Source of the DNA: a virus
Length of the DNA stretch: 24,710 nt
Strand: one strand, 5' to 3'
Virus record (IMG/VR): IMGVR_UViG_3300006192_000038
Span: 1 to 24,710 of that record
Positions 8,285-15,426 of this stretch are shown piece by piece. The position numbers and the translations under genes are program-made. Positions within the stretch are counted from its first letter, which is position 1; every line of letters starts with the position of its first letter. The notes below the pieces were generated by a model, which searched no databases, was not told where the DNA came from, and worked only from the letters and a program-made list of their open reading frames with translations.

Positions 8285-8740
8285 ATGACCCGTCGTATTT
8301 CCGGTGCCAGCTTTGACACCACCCTGATGGGGGCCATGGTCCACGTCGAAAAGGCCAGCCTCTCCATCACCGACAACAGCGCCGTGGCCCAGACCCGGGG
8401 CGTCCCGGATGGCTATGTGGACGGGGACGTCTCGGCGGAGCTGGAGTTCGAGCTCGACACCAAGAACCTCAAGTTACTGGCCGATGCCGCCAAACGGGCC
8501 GGCAGCTGGCGCGGGATGGAACCGGACGATGTGCTGTTCTACGCCGACACCGGCAGCGACCAGATGAAGGTGGAGGCCTTTGGCGTGAAGCTCTTGGTCT
8601 CCGACCTGCTCGACGTCGATCCCAAGGGCGGCAGCAAGAGCGTGCACAAGGTGAAAGGCTTTGTGACCTCCCCCGATTTTGTTCACCTCAATGGCGTGCC
8701 GTACCTCTCCAAGGACGACACCCGCCACCTGCTGGGTTAA
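8285..8740 (+). CDS. Tail tube protein (DUF2597 family)
   Basis: The 151-residue protein is predicted to form the inner tail tube. It has the strand-rich pattern of tube proteins (VHVEKASLSITDNSAVAQTRGVPDGYVDGDVSAELEFELDTKNL), followed by a short helix (LKLLADAAKRAG) and a C-terminal strand pair. The sequence type corresponds to DUF2597, found next to DUF2586 sheaths in Vibrio K139-like phages. Start lies 3 bp after the sheath stop. Function is inferred from family and position. Confidence 0.85.
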   Translation: MTRRISGASFDTTLMGAMVHVEKASLSITDNSAVAQTRGVPDGYVDGDVSAELEFELDTKNLKLLADAAKRAGSWRGMEPDDVLFYADTGSDQMKVEAFGVKLLVSDLLDVDPKGGSKSVHKVKGFVTSPDFVHLNGVPYLSKDDTRHLLG

Positions 8741-8749
8741 GGGGGAACA

Positions 8750-8959
8750 GTGGACGATATCGACCGCGCCAACCAACACGCCGCCCGCATGCTGGCCGCC
8801 AACCTGGCCAAACAAGTGGGCAAAGGGCGCTACCAGGGCATGAGCCTGCATCAGTGCGAGGAGTGCGACGACCCCATCCCCGCGGCCCGTCGCCACCATG
8901 TGCCGGGGGTGCGCCTGTGCGTCCCCTGCCAGACCCGCCTTGAACGGCTGGCCCGCTAA
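8750..8959 (+). CDS. TraR/DksA-type C4 zinc-finger protein
   Basis: This small protein of 69 residues starts at GTG 8750, with GGGGGAA just upstream. It carries one zinc-finger: Cys36-x2-Cys39 and Cys57-x2-Cys60, with the DksA/TraR-like context CEECDDPIPAARR. Full TraR (about 73 residues) binds the secondary channel of RNA polymerase and mimics DksA plus ppGpp; phage homologues are common in P2-like late regions (P2 orf82-like). A role in modulating host or phage transcription is inference; the N-terminal helix (AARMLAANLAKQVG) is compatible with insertion into the channel. Confidence 0.85.
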   Translation: MDDIDRANQHAARMLAANLAKQVGKGRYQGMSLHQCEECDDPIPAARRHHVPGVRLCVPCQTRLERLAR

Positions 8960-8973
8960 CCCGAGCAACGGAC

Positions 8974-9300
8974 ATGAACGCCATGCCTCATAAAGACCCC
9001 TTCATCAGTGCCATGCTGCTGGCCTGGTTGATGGACAACATGCCCACCGTCTATGGCACCGCCCTGGCCGTGTTAACCGCCTGGCTGCGCATCACCTATG
9101 GCGGGGGCAGTGGCCGCCGCCGGCTGCTGGAATCCGTCCTGTGTGGGGCGATCACCTTGGCATTTATCAGTGCCTTTGGCTGGTTCGGGATCCCGGGAGA
9201 AGCGGCCGGCTTTGTCGGTGGCATGGTCGGCCTTATCGGTGTGGAGACCATTCGCGGTATTGCCGAACGCTGGCTCAACACCAAATTACCCAAGGAGTGA
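8974..9300 (+). CDS. Holin, lambda family type
   Basis: Holins accumulate in the inner membrane and form lesions that release the endolysin at a set time. The 108-residue protein has the family pattern: short N-terminus with HKDPFISAMLLAWL, transmembrane segments near 14-40 (including YGTALAVLTAWLRI), 49-70 (LLESVLCGAITLAFISAFGWFG) and 73-90 (GEAAGFVGGMVGLIGVE), and a charged C-terminus (RGIAERWLNTK). GGGSGRRRLLES in the loop is typical of the family. Met1 and Met4 are both possible starts, an arrangement resembling the holin/antiholin dual start of lambda S. The methyltransferase gene follows after 6 bp. Confidence 0.87.
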   Translation: MNAMPHKDPFISAMLLAWLMDNMPTVYGTALAVLTAWLRITYGGGSGRRRLLESVLCGAITLAFISAFGWFGIPGEAAGFVGGMVGLIGVETIRGIAERWLNTKLPKE

Positions 9301-9306
9301 ACAGAC

Positions 9307-10398
9307 GTGATGACTGATCAAATGCAGATCCACAAAATCAACGAGCGGCTCAAGCTGGTCAATGCCGACTCGCTGGCTTACCTCACCACACTGCCATCCC
9401 ACAGCCTGGATCTGGTGGCCGTCGATCCCCCTTATTACCGGGTCAAAGATCTGAACTGGGACAACCAATGGCCCAACGTCGAGGCCTATCTGGATTGGCT
9501 GGAAGCGTGCGTGGTGGAGTTTGCCCGCATACTCAAGCCCAACGGCTCGCTCTATCTGTTTTGCAGCCCCAGCCTCAATGCCGACATCGAGCTGCTGGTG
9601 CGCAAGCACTTCAACGTGCTGAGCCACATCGTCTGGGCTAAGCCATCTGGCGTGTGGAACCGGGCTGACAAGTCGGCCTTGCGCAACTTCTGGCCCGCCA
9701 GTGAACGCATCATCTTTGCCGAGCAGTTGGGTGCCCATGGCAGCGTACAAGCCAGTGGCTATCGCCAAGCCTGCCAGGCACTGCGTGGCCAGGTAATGCA
9801 GCCACTGATCGACTACTTCCAGCAGGCCAAGGCCGCCTGCGGTATTTCCAACAAAGAGATCGACCAGGCCCTGGGCTGCCAAATGGCGGGCCACTGGTTT
9901 GGCCGCAGTCAATGGAGCCTGCCAAGCGAAACGCAATATGCCCGCTTGCAAGCCCTGTTTGCCCGCAAAGCCCACGCCCTGAGCCGGCCCCATCGCGAGC
10001 TCAAAGAGACGTATCAGGGACTGCATCGCACCTATCAGACCCTGGCCGCCAGTTATGACCAGCTCAAGGCCGAATATGAGCAGCTGCGCCGCCCGTTCAG
10101 CGTCACCAAAGAGGTGCCCTTTACCGATGTGTGGACCTATCCCTCGGTGCAGGCCTACCCGGGCAAACACCCGTGCGAAAAGCCCGCCGCCATGATGGAG
10201 CACATCGTGCGTACCAGCAGCCGGCCGGGTGACGTGGTGGGGGATTTCTTCATGGGCTCTGGCGCTACCGGAAAAGCTGCCTGGCGCCTCGGCCGCCGCT
10301 TTATCGGGGTGGAGCTCGAAGCCCATCGGTTTGCCCAGACCTGCCAGGAATTTCAGGCCCTCATCAGCCAGGAGGAAACCCACCATGGCGCGCAGTAA
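9307..10398 (+). CDS. DNA adenine N6-methyltransferase
   Basis: This orphan methyltransferase is expected to transfer a methyl group from S-adenosylmethionine to adenine. The catalytic motif IV, DPPY, is at residues 40-43 and the SAM-binding motif I, DFFMGSGATG, at 313-322, so catalytic precedes SAM-binding (beta class). Between them lies a target-recognition region with a helix-turn-helix-like stretch (ISNKEIDQALGCQMAGHWFGRSQWSLP, about 179-205) and a predicted coiled coil (LKETYQGLHRTYQTLAASYDQLKAEYEQL). GTG 9307 sits nine bases from AAGGAG; ATG 9310 is an equally possible start. No partner endonuclease is next to it. It overlaps the endolysin by 14 bp, in the middle of the lysis genes. Target sequence is unknown. 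Confidence 0.9.
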   Translation: MMTDQMQIHKINERLKLVNADSLAYLTTLPSHSLDLVAVDPPYYRVKDLNWDNQWPNVEAYLDWLEACVVEFARILKPNGSLYLFCSPSLNADIELLVRKHFNVLSHIVWAKPSGVWNRADKSALRNFWPASERIIFAEQLGAHGSVQASGYRQACQALRGQVMQPLIDYFQQAKAACGISNKEIDQALGCQMAGHWFGRSQWSLPSETQYARLQALFARKAHALSRPHRELKETYQGLHRTYQTLAASYDQLKAEYEQLRRPFSVTKEVPFTDVWTYPSVQAYPGKHPCEKPAAMMEHIVRTSSRPGDVVGDFFMGSGATGKAAWRLGRRFIGVELEAHRFAQTCQEFQALISQEETHHGAQ

Positions 10399-10846
10399 CT
10401 GCCACCCGCAAGTGGCCGCTTTTCTGGACATGCTGGCCTATGCCGAAGGCACCAAAGGGCTCGGCGATGACGGTTACAACAAGCTGGTCAACCCGGCGGG
10501 GTTCTTTACCGACTACCGCACTCACCCCAACGTCAAGGTGCAGGTGAACCCGCGCCTAGTCAGCACCGCCGCCGGGCGCTATCAGCACCTGTCCAAGCAC
10601 TGGCCACACTACCGTGACCGGCTCGGCCTGCCGGACTTTGGCCCCGAGTCGCAAGACACCTGGGCCATCCAGCTTATCCGCGAGCGCAAGGCGCTGGCCG
10701 ATGTGGTCGATGGCCGCATCCCCCAGGCGATCGCCAAATGCGCCAACATCTGGGCCAGTCTGCCCGGTGCCGGCTATGGCCAGCGCGAGCATCGGCTAGC
10801 TGACCTGCTGGCCAAGTTCACCGAGTTTGGCGGGGTGCTGGCATGA
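10385..10846 (+). CDS. Endolysin, lambda R-like lytic transglycosylase
   Basis: It cleaves the glycan strands of peptidoglycan once the holin opens the membrane. I start at ATG 10385, giving 153 residues (lambda R is 158); an upstream in-frame extension to 10229 lies inside the methyltransferase and is rejected. Alignment by eye to lambda R is clear: FLDMLAYAEGT (catalytic Glu21 in the AEGT context), GFFTDYRTHPNVKVQVNPRLVSTAAGRYQ, LPDFGPESQDTWAIQLI and ANIWASLPGAGYGQREH. No signal or SAR segment is visible, so export depends on the holin. Stop overlaps the Rz start. Confidence 0.93.
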   Translation: MARSNCHPQVAAFLDMLAYAEGTKGLGDDGYNKLVNPAGFFTDYRTHPNVKVQVNPRLVSTAAGRYQHLSKHWPHYRDRLGLPDFGPESQDTWAIQLIRERKALADVVDGRIPQAIAKCANIWASLPGAGYGQREHRLADLLAKFTEFGGVLA

Positions 10847-11286
10847 ACATCTTCAAAGAACTGTTCTCCAACCTGCTGTTTGTGCTGGTACTGGCCATGG
10901 GCGCCGCCTTGCTCCTGGGCAGCCGCATGCTCGATAGCCGAGGCAAGGCGCTGGCCACCGCCAACGAGACCATCACCACCCTGCAGAGAGCCAACGACCA
11001 GATGGCCACCGAGTTCAAGACACTGCAACGAGAAGAGAGGGGGCTGCGCACGCTGCTCGCCCACCAGAACGCCGCCCTGACCGAGCTCGACCAACAACAG
11101 AGGAAAACTGCCGATGACCTGCAACACGCCCTGGCCACGCCGCCGGCGGGCCGCCCGGACTGCGCTCGCGAGCCTCTGCCTGTTGGTGCTCTGCGCCTGC
11201 TCCAGCCAGCCAAGGACCGTGGTGCACGCCAAGGTGGTGAAGCGGCTGCCACCGCCGGGGCTGGTGCCCCACTGCCCGGAGCCTGA
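10843..11286 (+). CDS. i-spanin (Rz-like)
   Basis: The inner-membrane spanin subunit links to Rz1 and fuses inner and outer membranes in the last step of lysis. Of 147 residues, 8-26 form an N-terminal membrane anchor (SNLLFVLVLAMGAALLLGS). Residues 30-100 are a charged, helical coiled-coil-like periplasmic domain (LQREERGLRTLLAHQNAALTELDQQQRK). The C-terminus includes DCAREPLPVGALRLL, a typical Rz/LysB end pattern. The last 60 codons overlap Rz1 in another frame, which explains the odd, low-complexity C-terminal tail after about residue 125. Confidence 0.85.
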   Translation: MNIFKELFSNLLFVLVLAMGAALLLGSRMLDSRGKALATANETITTLQRANDQMATEFKTLQREERGLRTLLAHQNAALTELDQQQRKTADDLQHALATPPAGRPDCAREPLPVGALRLLQPAKDRGARQGGEAAATAGAGAPLPGA

Positions 11287-11413
11287 ATTTAACGGCACTA
11301 CCTGGGGCGAGGCAGTGGCCTTTATCCCCACCCTGCAGGGCGCGCTGCGCCGCTGCCAAACCCAACTCGACACCCTGAATCAGTGGATTGAACAAGAGGA
11401 AACCACCCCATGA
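11114..11413 (+). CDS. o-spanin lipoprotein (Rz1-like)
   Basis: The outer-membrane partner of Rz. The 99-residue precursor has an Arg-rich start (PRRRRAAR), a hydrophobic core and a lipobox ending LCAC with the lipidated cysteine at position 29, giving a mature lipoprotein of about 71 residues. The proline-rich RLPPPGLVPHCPEPEF segment is characteristic of Rz1 proteins. The gene starts inside the Rz frame (about codon 90) and runs on for 127 bp beyond the Rz stop, so the two genes overlap out of frame but are not fully nested. Stop overlaps the start of the tail chaperone gene (ATGA). Confidence 0.85.
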   Translation: MTCNTPWPRRRRAARTALASLCLLVLCACSSQPRTVVHAKVVKRLPPPGLVPHCPEPEFNGTTWGEAVAFIPTLQGALRRCQTQLDTLNQWIEQEETTP

Positions 11414-11673
11414 GCAAGCAAACCATCACCCTGACCATTGCCGGCACCGACATCAGCTTTGAGCCAACCCTGGTGGCCTACAACAGCTACATCAACGACC
11501 TGGCCATGAACGACAAGGTGGCGCCGGCCCACAACTACCTGCGCAAGATTGTCAGCGCCGAGCACAAAGAGGCCCTGAGCGATCTGCTCGCCCTGCCGGG
11601 CGCGGCCCTGCAGCTGACCGCCAAGATCAACGAGGAGTTCGCGCCGGCGCTGGATATCACCGTAAAAAACTGA
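11410..11673 (+). CDS. Tail assembly chaperone, short form (gpE/gpG analogue)
   Basis: Such proteins coat the tape measure before the tail tube polymerises. The 87-residue zero-frame product (SKQTITLTIAGTDISFEPTL at the start, then HKEALSDLLALPGAALQLTAKINEEF) looks like the phage tail assembly chaperone found upstream of tape measures in HP1/K139-type phages. It is the equivalent of P2 gpE (91 residues) and lambda gpG. The final codons GTA AAA AAC TGA contain a classic -1 slippery heptamer, so a fraction of ribosomes should make the longer form. The tape measure gene follows 194 bp later. Confidence 0.82.
   Translation: MSKQTITLTIAGTDISFEPTLVAYNSYINDLAMNDKVAPAHNYLRKIVSAEHKEALSDLLALPGAALQLTAKINEEFAPALDITVKN
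11664..11670 (+). promoter_or_regulatory. Programmed -1 ribosomal frameshift site (A AAA AAC)
   Basis: The heptamer A AAA AAC is read in zero frame as GTA AAA AAC and is followed at once by the TGA stop. It fits the X XXY YYZ consensus for tandem -1 slippage. The frame entered by slipping back one base stays open to 11858. GC-rich self-complementary sequence just downstream (GGGCGCGCC) could form a stimulatory structure, though I cannot fold it here. Confidence 0.82.
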
Positions 11674-11858
11674 CCGGGCGCGCCGAGGCCATCGAGCGCA
11701 ACCAGCTGGAACAGGTACTGGCGCTGCGGCGCCACTACCTGCCCCATGAAGAGGATGACCTCGACAGCCTGGCCCGCGCCCTCTGGTTTGATAAGCATGC
11801 CCGGGACACGCTCGCCTTTGCCGTCGCGCAGGGGATAGCCAAAGCCTTCAACGGATAA
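11670..11858 (+). CDS. Frameshift extension of the tail assembly chaperone (gpE'/gpT analogue)
   Basis: This 62-codon frame runs from the slippery site to TAA 11856-11858, 9 bp before the tape measure gene. It contains no ATG, GTG or TTG codon, so it has no ordinary way to be started alone. It encodes a plausible protein segment (ALRRHYLPHEEDDLDSLARA, then DTLAFAVAQGIAKAFNG). With the upstream 87 residues the fusion would be about 149 residues, close to P2 E+E' at 142. In lambda and P2, such fusions recruit the tape measure protein. Similar small proteins may be annotated separately in related phages, but the lack of a start favours frameshifting. Confidence 0.78.
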   Translation: MTGRAEAIERNQLEQVLALRRHYLPHEEDDLDSLARALWFDKHARDTLAFAVAQGIAKAFNG

Positions 11859-11867
11859 GAGACCCCT

Positions 11868-13919
11868 ATGGCCTGGATGGAAAAACTGATGATGCAGGTG
11901 GCACTGGTGGACAATGCCACCAAGCCGCTGGCGGGCATCAACACCCAGATCGACCAGATCAGCAAAGCGGGTCGGCAGGGGTGGACCAACATGGCCATGG
12001 GCACCACCACCGTAGTGGCCGGCGCCATGGCGATCCAGAACGTACTGGGCCCGGCTATCGAAATGGATCGGGCGCTGGCCGAGGTGGCGTCTCTGGACGT
12101 GCACGAACAGACCCTCAAACAGCTGTCCGACACCGCCCTGCAGTTCTCGGTGGACTATGGCGAGTCAGCCAGTGAGTTCGTGCGCGCCTCCTACGATATT
12201 CAATCCGCCATCGCCGGGCTTGAGGGCAATGAGCTGCCCGCCTTTGCCCGCGCCTCCGGGGTGCTGGCCAAGGCCACCAAGGCCGACACTGCCACCATCA
12301 CCAACTACATGGGCACCATGTACGGCATCTTTGAGCAGCAGGCCGTGCGCATGGGCAAAGCCAACTGGGTAGAGGACATAGCAGGCAAGACCGCCACCGC
12401 GGTGCAGATGTTCAAGACCACCGGCCAGGGCATGACCGACGCCTTCAAGGGCATCGGCGCCAACGCCACCGCCGCCGGCATTTCGATGGATGAGCAGTTC
12501 GCCGTGCTCGGCCACCTGCAGGCCACCATGGGCGGCGGCGAAGCCGGTACCAAGTTCAAATCCTTCCTGGCCGGGGTCGGCAACGCCCAGAAGGCGCTGG
12601 GCCTGCAGTTCACCGATGCCGCGGGCAACATGCTGCCGGTGCTCGACGTGCTGGAAAAGCTCAAAGCCCGCTATGGCGAGACCCTGACCGTCGCCGGCGG
12701 CGATGAGCTGAAAAAGGCGTTTGGCTCGGATGAAGCGGTGTCGATGATCAAGCTCTTGATGAGTAACACCAAGGGGCTCTCCAACAGCATCAATGCCCTG
12801 GGCAACACCTATGGCATGGGCAAGGCCGAGCAGATGGCCGCCGCCATGACCGACCAGTGGCAGCGGGTCGAATCTGCCTGGTTTGCTATTCGGGCCGCCG
12901 CGTTCGGGGCGGTACTGCCCGCCATCAACCAGGTGGTGGGCGCCTTTGCCGATGGCGCCGACACCGTGCTGCGCTGGACCCGGCTCTTTCCCCACCTGAC
13001 CAAGGCGGTCAGTTACGCCATCCTGGCCATCGTCGGGCTTGGCATGGTCACCGGGAGCTGGTTGCTGCTGGCGGGCTTGGCCAAGCTGGTGACCCTGGGC
13101 TGGGGCATCGTCATGACGGGGTTGCTCGCCCCGCTCAAGCTGCTGCGCGGTGCCATGGCGCTGATGCGCACCACCGTCTTGTTGGTGAACCTCGCCATGT
13201 ACGCCAACCCGGTGCTGCTGATCGTGGGCGGCATCCTCGCACTGGTCGCCGCCGTGGCGCTGGCCATCGTCTACTGGGACGAGCTCTATGCCGCCTTCTC
13301 TGTGCTGACCAACTTTGAGCTACTGGGTGCCTTCTTCAGCGGGCTGGCCGAGACCTTCGGCCCCCTCGCCTCCCAGGCACTGATCCCCATTGCAGACACC
13401 CTGGGGATCATCGTGACCTTGCTCGGCCAAGCCTGGGACTGGCTCGGTTCCTTCTTCGGGGCCACCGAGCAGGCCAGCCTCGGGGTCGATGGGGTGACCG
13501 ATGCCGGCCGGCGTCTGGGGTCCGTCCTCGGGGCCGTGTTCGAAGCCCTGCTCACTCCCTGGCAGTGGATCATCAAGGCCATTCGCTACGCCCTCGACTT
13601 GATGGGGATGATCCCGGGCATCGACATCGACACCAGCAAGCTGGTGATGCCGGACCTGAGCCTGCCCCTGACTACCCAGCTGCAAGCCCCGGCGCCGATG
13701 GAGCGCATCAATGCCCCGCTTGCGCGCTACCGCCAGCAAGACCAGAGCGCGGTGCCCTCGGGCGGCCTGGGCCAGCAGTTGATCCAGGCCAACGCGGCCG
13801 CGACCACGGCCAACCAGAAACCGGCCAAGGCCCTGCACATCGGCGAGGTGCACATGCACAACCAAAACCCGATGACGCCGGAGCAGATGGCCGAGAACGC
13901 CTGGCTGGAGACCAAGTGA
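11868..13919 (+). CDS. Tail tape measure protein (gpT analogue, TP901-like core)
   Basis: It sets tail length and lies inside the tube until DNA ejection. The 683-residue protein has a helical N-terminus (MEKLMMQVALVDNATKPLAGINTQ), then the TP901-type core with DRALAEVASLDV (near 65), YGESASEFVRASYDIQSAIAG, TATAVQMFKTTGQGMTDAFKGIGANA and LGHLQATMGGGEAGTKFKSFLAG. Residues about 380-470 are hydrophobic with several potential membrane-spanning helices (ILAIVGLGMVTGSWLLLAGL; VLLIVGGILALVAAVALAIV), as usual for proteins that enter the host membrane. The C-terminus is Pro/Gln-rich with HMHNQNPMTPEQMAENAW. Its stop overlaps the next start. Confidence 0.9.
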   Translation: MAWMEKLMMQVALVDNATKPLAGINTQIDQISKAGRQGWTNMAMGTTTVVAGAMAIQNVLGPAIEMDRALAEVASLDVHEQTLKQLSDTALQFSVDYGESASEFVRASYDIQSAIAGLEGNELPAFARASGVLAKATKADTATITNYMGTMYGIFEQQAVRMGKANWVEDIAGKTATAVQMFKTTGQGMTDAFKGIGANATAAGISMDEQFAVLGHLQATMGGGEAGTKFKSFLAGVGNAQKALGLQFTDAAGNMLPVLDVLEKLKARYGETLTVAGGDELKKAFGSDEAVSMIKLLMSNTKGLSNSINALGNTYGMGKAEQMAAAMTDQWQRVESAWFAIRAAAFGAVLPAINQVVGAFADGADTVLRWTRLFPHLTKAVSYAILAIVGLGMVTGSWLLLAGLAKLVTLGWGIVMTGLLAPLKLLRGAMALMRTTVLLVNLAMYANPVLLIVGGILALVAAVALAIVYWDELYAAFSVLTNFELLGAFFSGLAETFGPLASQALIPIADTLGIIVTLLGQAWDWLGSFFGATEQASLGVDGVTDAGRRLGSVLGAVFEALLTPWQWIIKAIRYALDLMGMIPGIDIDTSKLVMPDLSLPLTTQLQAPAPMERINAPLARYRQQDQSAVPSGGLGQQLIQANAAATTANQKPAKALHIGEVHMHNQNPMTPEQMAENAWLETK

Positions 13920-14242
13920 TGAATGAGCCCAAGTACATCGACATCCTGGTGGTGAACGGCGCCTGGCAGCTCGATGCGGGCGGCCAACCCCGCACCACCC
14001 AGGACCGCCACAGCATCGGTCAGGACATCAAGCACCGCATCATGGAGTCGGGGCTCGCCCGCAAGCTCATCGGCGAGCGCAGCCCGACCCTGCGCAGCGA
14101 TGTGATGACCGAGATTGAACTGCTGGTAGAAGACGACGAGCGGCTGGTGCCCGGCACCATCCTCATCCGTGAAGAGGCCCCCGACCGGATACTGGTCACC
14201 GCCCGCACCTATGAATTTGGCGAACTGGAGGTAACCCTGTGA
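13919..14242 (+). CDS. Baseplate-associated protein, DUF2590 type (gpW/gp25-like position)
   Basis: ATG 13919 overlaps the tape measure stop and gives 107 residues; the longer open frame upstream is the shadow of the tape measure. The sequence (YIDILVVNGAWQLDAGGQPRTTQDRHSIGQDIKHRIMESGL, then TEIELLVEDDERLVPGTILI) fits the DUF2590 family of HP1/K139-like phages. Position between tape measure and baseplate J-like gene, and the RHSIGQDIKHRI pattern resembling gp46/gp25-like wedge proteins, suggest a baseplate wedge component. The function is inference. Confidence 0.78.
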   Translation: MNEPKYIDILVVNGAWQLDAGGQPRTTQDRHSIGQDIKHRIMESGLARKLIGERSPTLRSDVMTEIELLVEDDERLVPGTILIREEAPDRILVTARTYEFGELEVTL

Positions 14243-15426
14243 ACCTGCGCCCGACCGTGGACTTTATGGCCCTGCTGGCCGAGACCGGCGTCCCGACCAC
14301 CGAGCAGGCCATGGAGGCCGAGCTCAAAAAGGAAGTGGTGGCCGCCGGCTCCCTTATCACCAATGACAGCGATGTGAGCCCCTTTTGGCGGCTGGTGCGC
14401 GGGGTGGTGATAACGCCGGCGCTCTGGCTGGTCCGCACACTCTTGGCCGGCCATGTGCTGCCCAACACCTTCGCGGCCACCGCCACTGATGCCTATCTCG
14501 ACCTCAAGGCATGGGACGTGGACTTGACCCGTAAACCCGCCCAGACCACCCGGGGCCTGGTCAACTTCGTCAAAGCCAATCCCAGCGAAGCGGTCACCAT
14601 CCCGGCCGATATCTGGGTCACCACCGAGCGCATCAACGGCGCCATCTACCGTTTGCGGCCCCTGCAGGCGGTAGTGAGCCCAGCCGGCGAGGCGGTGGCC
14701 CGGGTGGTGTGCGAAGCAGAGTTCGCCGGGGCGGCCTGGAATCTGGCGCCGGGCTATTACAACCAGCTCAGCGAACCGGTCACCGGCATCCTGTCGGCCC
14801 GCAACGATGACAGGGAGTGGATAACCACCCAGGGCGCCGATGCCGAGGGCAACGACGCTTTGGGCTTACGCATTCAGAACCAGTTCTCGGCGGTGGGGCG
14901 TTACCACATCGACGCCATTTACCGCTCCATGCTGGCCAGCGTCGCCGGCATTCGGGCCGACCACATCTTCTTCGAGCACGAAGCCCCGCGGGGGCCGGGT
15001 ACCGCCAATGCCTACATCCTGCTGGAGGTGGGCGCCACCCCGGCCAGCCTGATTGACCAGCTCAATGACTACGTGGGCCGCCAGGGCAACCATGGCCATG
15101 GCGATGACCTGTTTGTGATGAGCATCCCCGAGACCCAGCACAGCCTCACGCTGTCACTCTGGCCACAAGCCAACCTCACTGATGAGCAGCGTGCCGCGCT
15201 CAAGGCGGGCACCGAGAGCCTGGTCAGGGCGGCGTTTCGCCAGTCGGCGGACTTTCCGGCCGCCACCCGCACCTGGCCGCGCTCGCGCTTCTCGCTCTCC
15301 CAGCTGGGCCGAGAGCTGCACAGCCAGTTTCCACAGCTGCAAAGCCTCAAGTTCGCGCAGGATGACATCGTGTCGGGGCTGGCCATCCCGCGATTGAACA
15401 AACTGGTGGTGACCCTGCATGACTAA
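14239..15426 (+). CDS. J: Baseplate J/gp47-like wedge protein
   Basis: This is a structural baseplate wedge component. The 395-residue protein starts at GTG 14239, overlapping the previous stop. It shows the family pattern: helical N-terminus, LPNTFAATATDAYLDLKAWDVDLTRKPA (about 74-100, equivalent to the A-x-G-xx-L-D-xxA region of gpJ), a strand-rich insert with VTIPADIWVTTERINGAIYRLR, then YHIDAIYRSMLASVAGIRADHIFFE and the ANAYILLEV strand. It is larger than P2 gpJ (302), as expected for the HP1/K139 version. Stop overlaps the next start by 8 bp. Confidence 0.87.
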   Translation: MNLRPTVDFMALLAETGVPTTEQAMEAELKKEVVAAGSLITNDSDVSPFWRLVRGVVITPALWLVRTLLAGHVLPNTFAATATDAYLDLKAWDVDLTRKPAQTTRGLVNFVKANPSEAVTIPADIWVTTERINGAIYRLRPLQAVVSPAGEAVARVVCEAEFAGAAWNLAPGYYNQLSEPVTGILSARNDDREWITTQGADAEGNDALGLRIQNQFSAVGRYHIDAIYRSMLASVAGIRADHIFFEHEAPRGPGTANAYILLEVGATPASLIDQLNDYVGRQGNHGHGDDLFVMSIPETQHSLTLSLWPQANLTDEQRAALKAGTESLVRAAFRQSADFPAATRTWPRSRFSLSQLGRELHSQFPQLQSLKFAQDDIVSGLAIPRLNKLVVTLHD

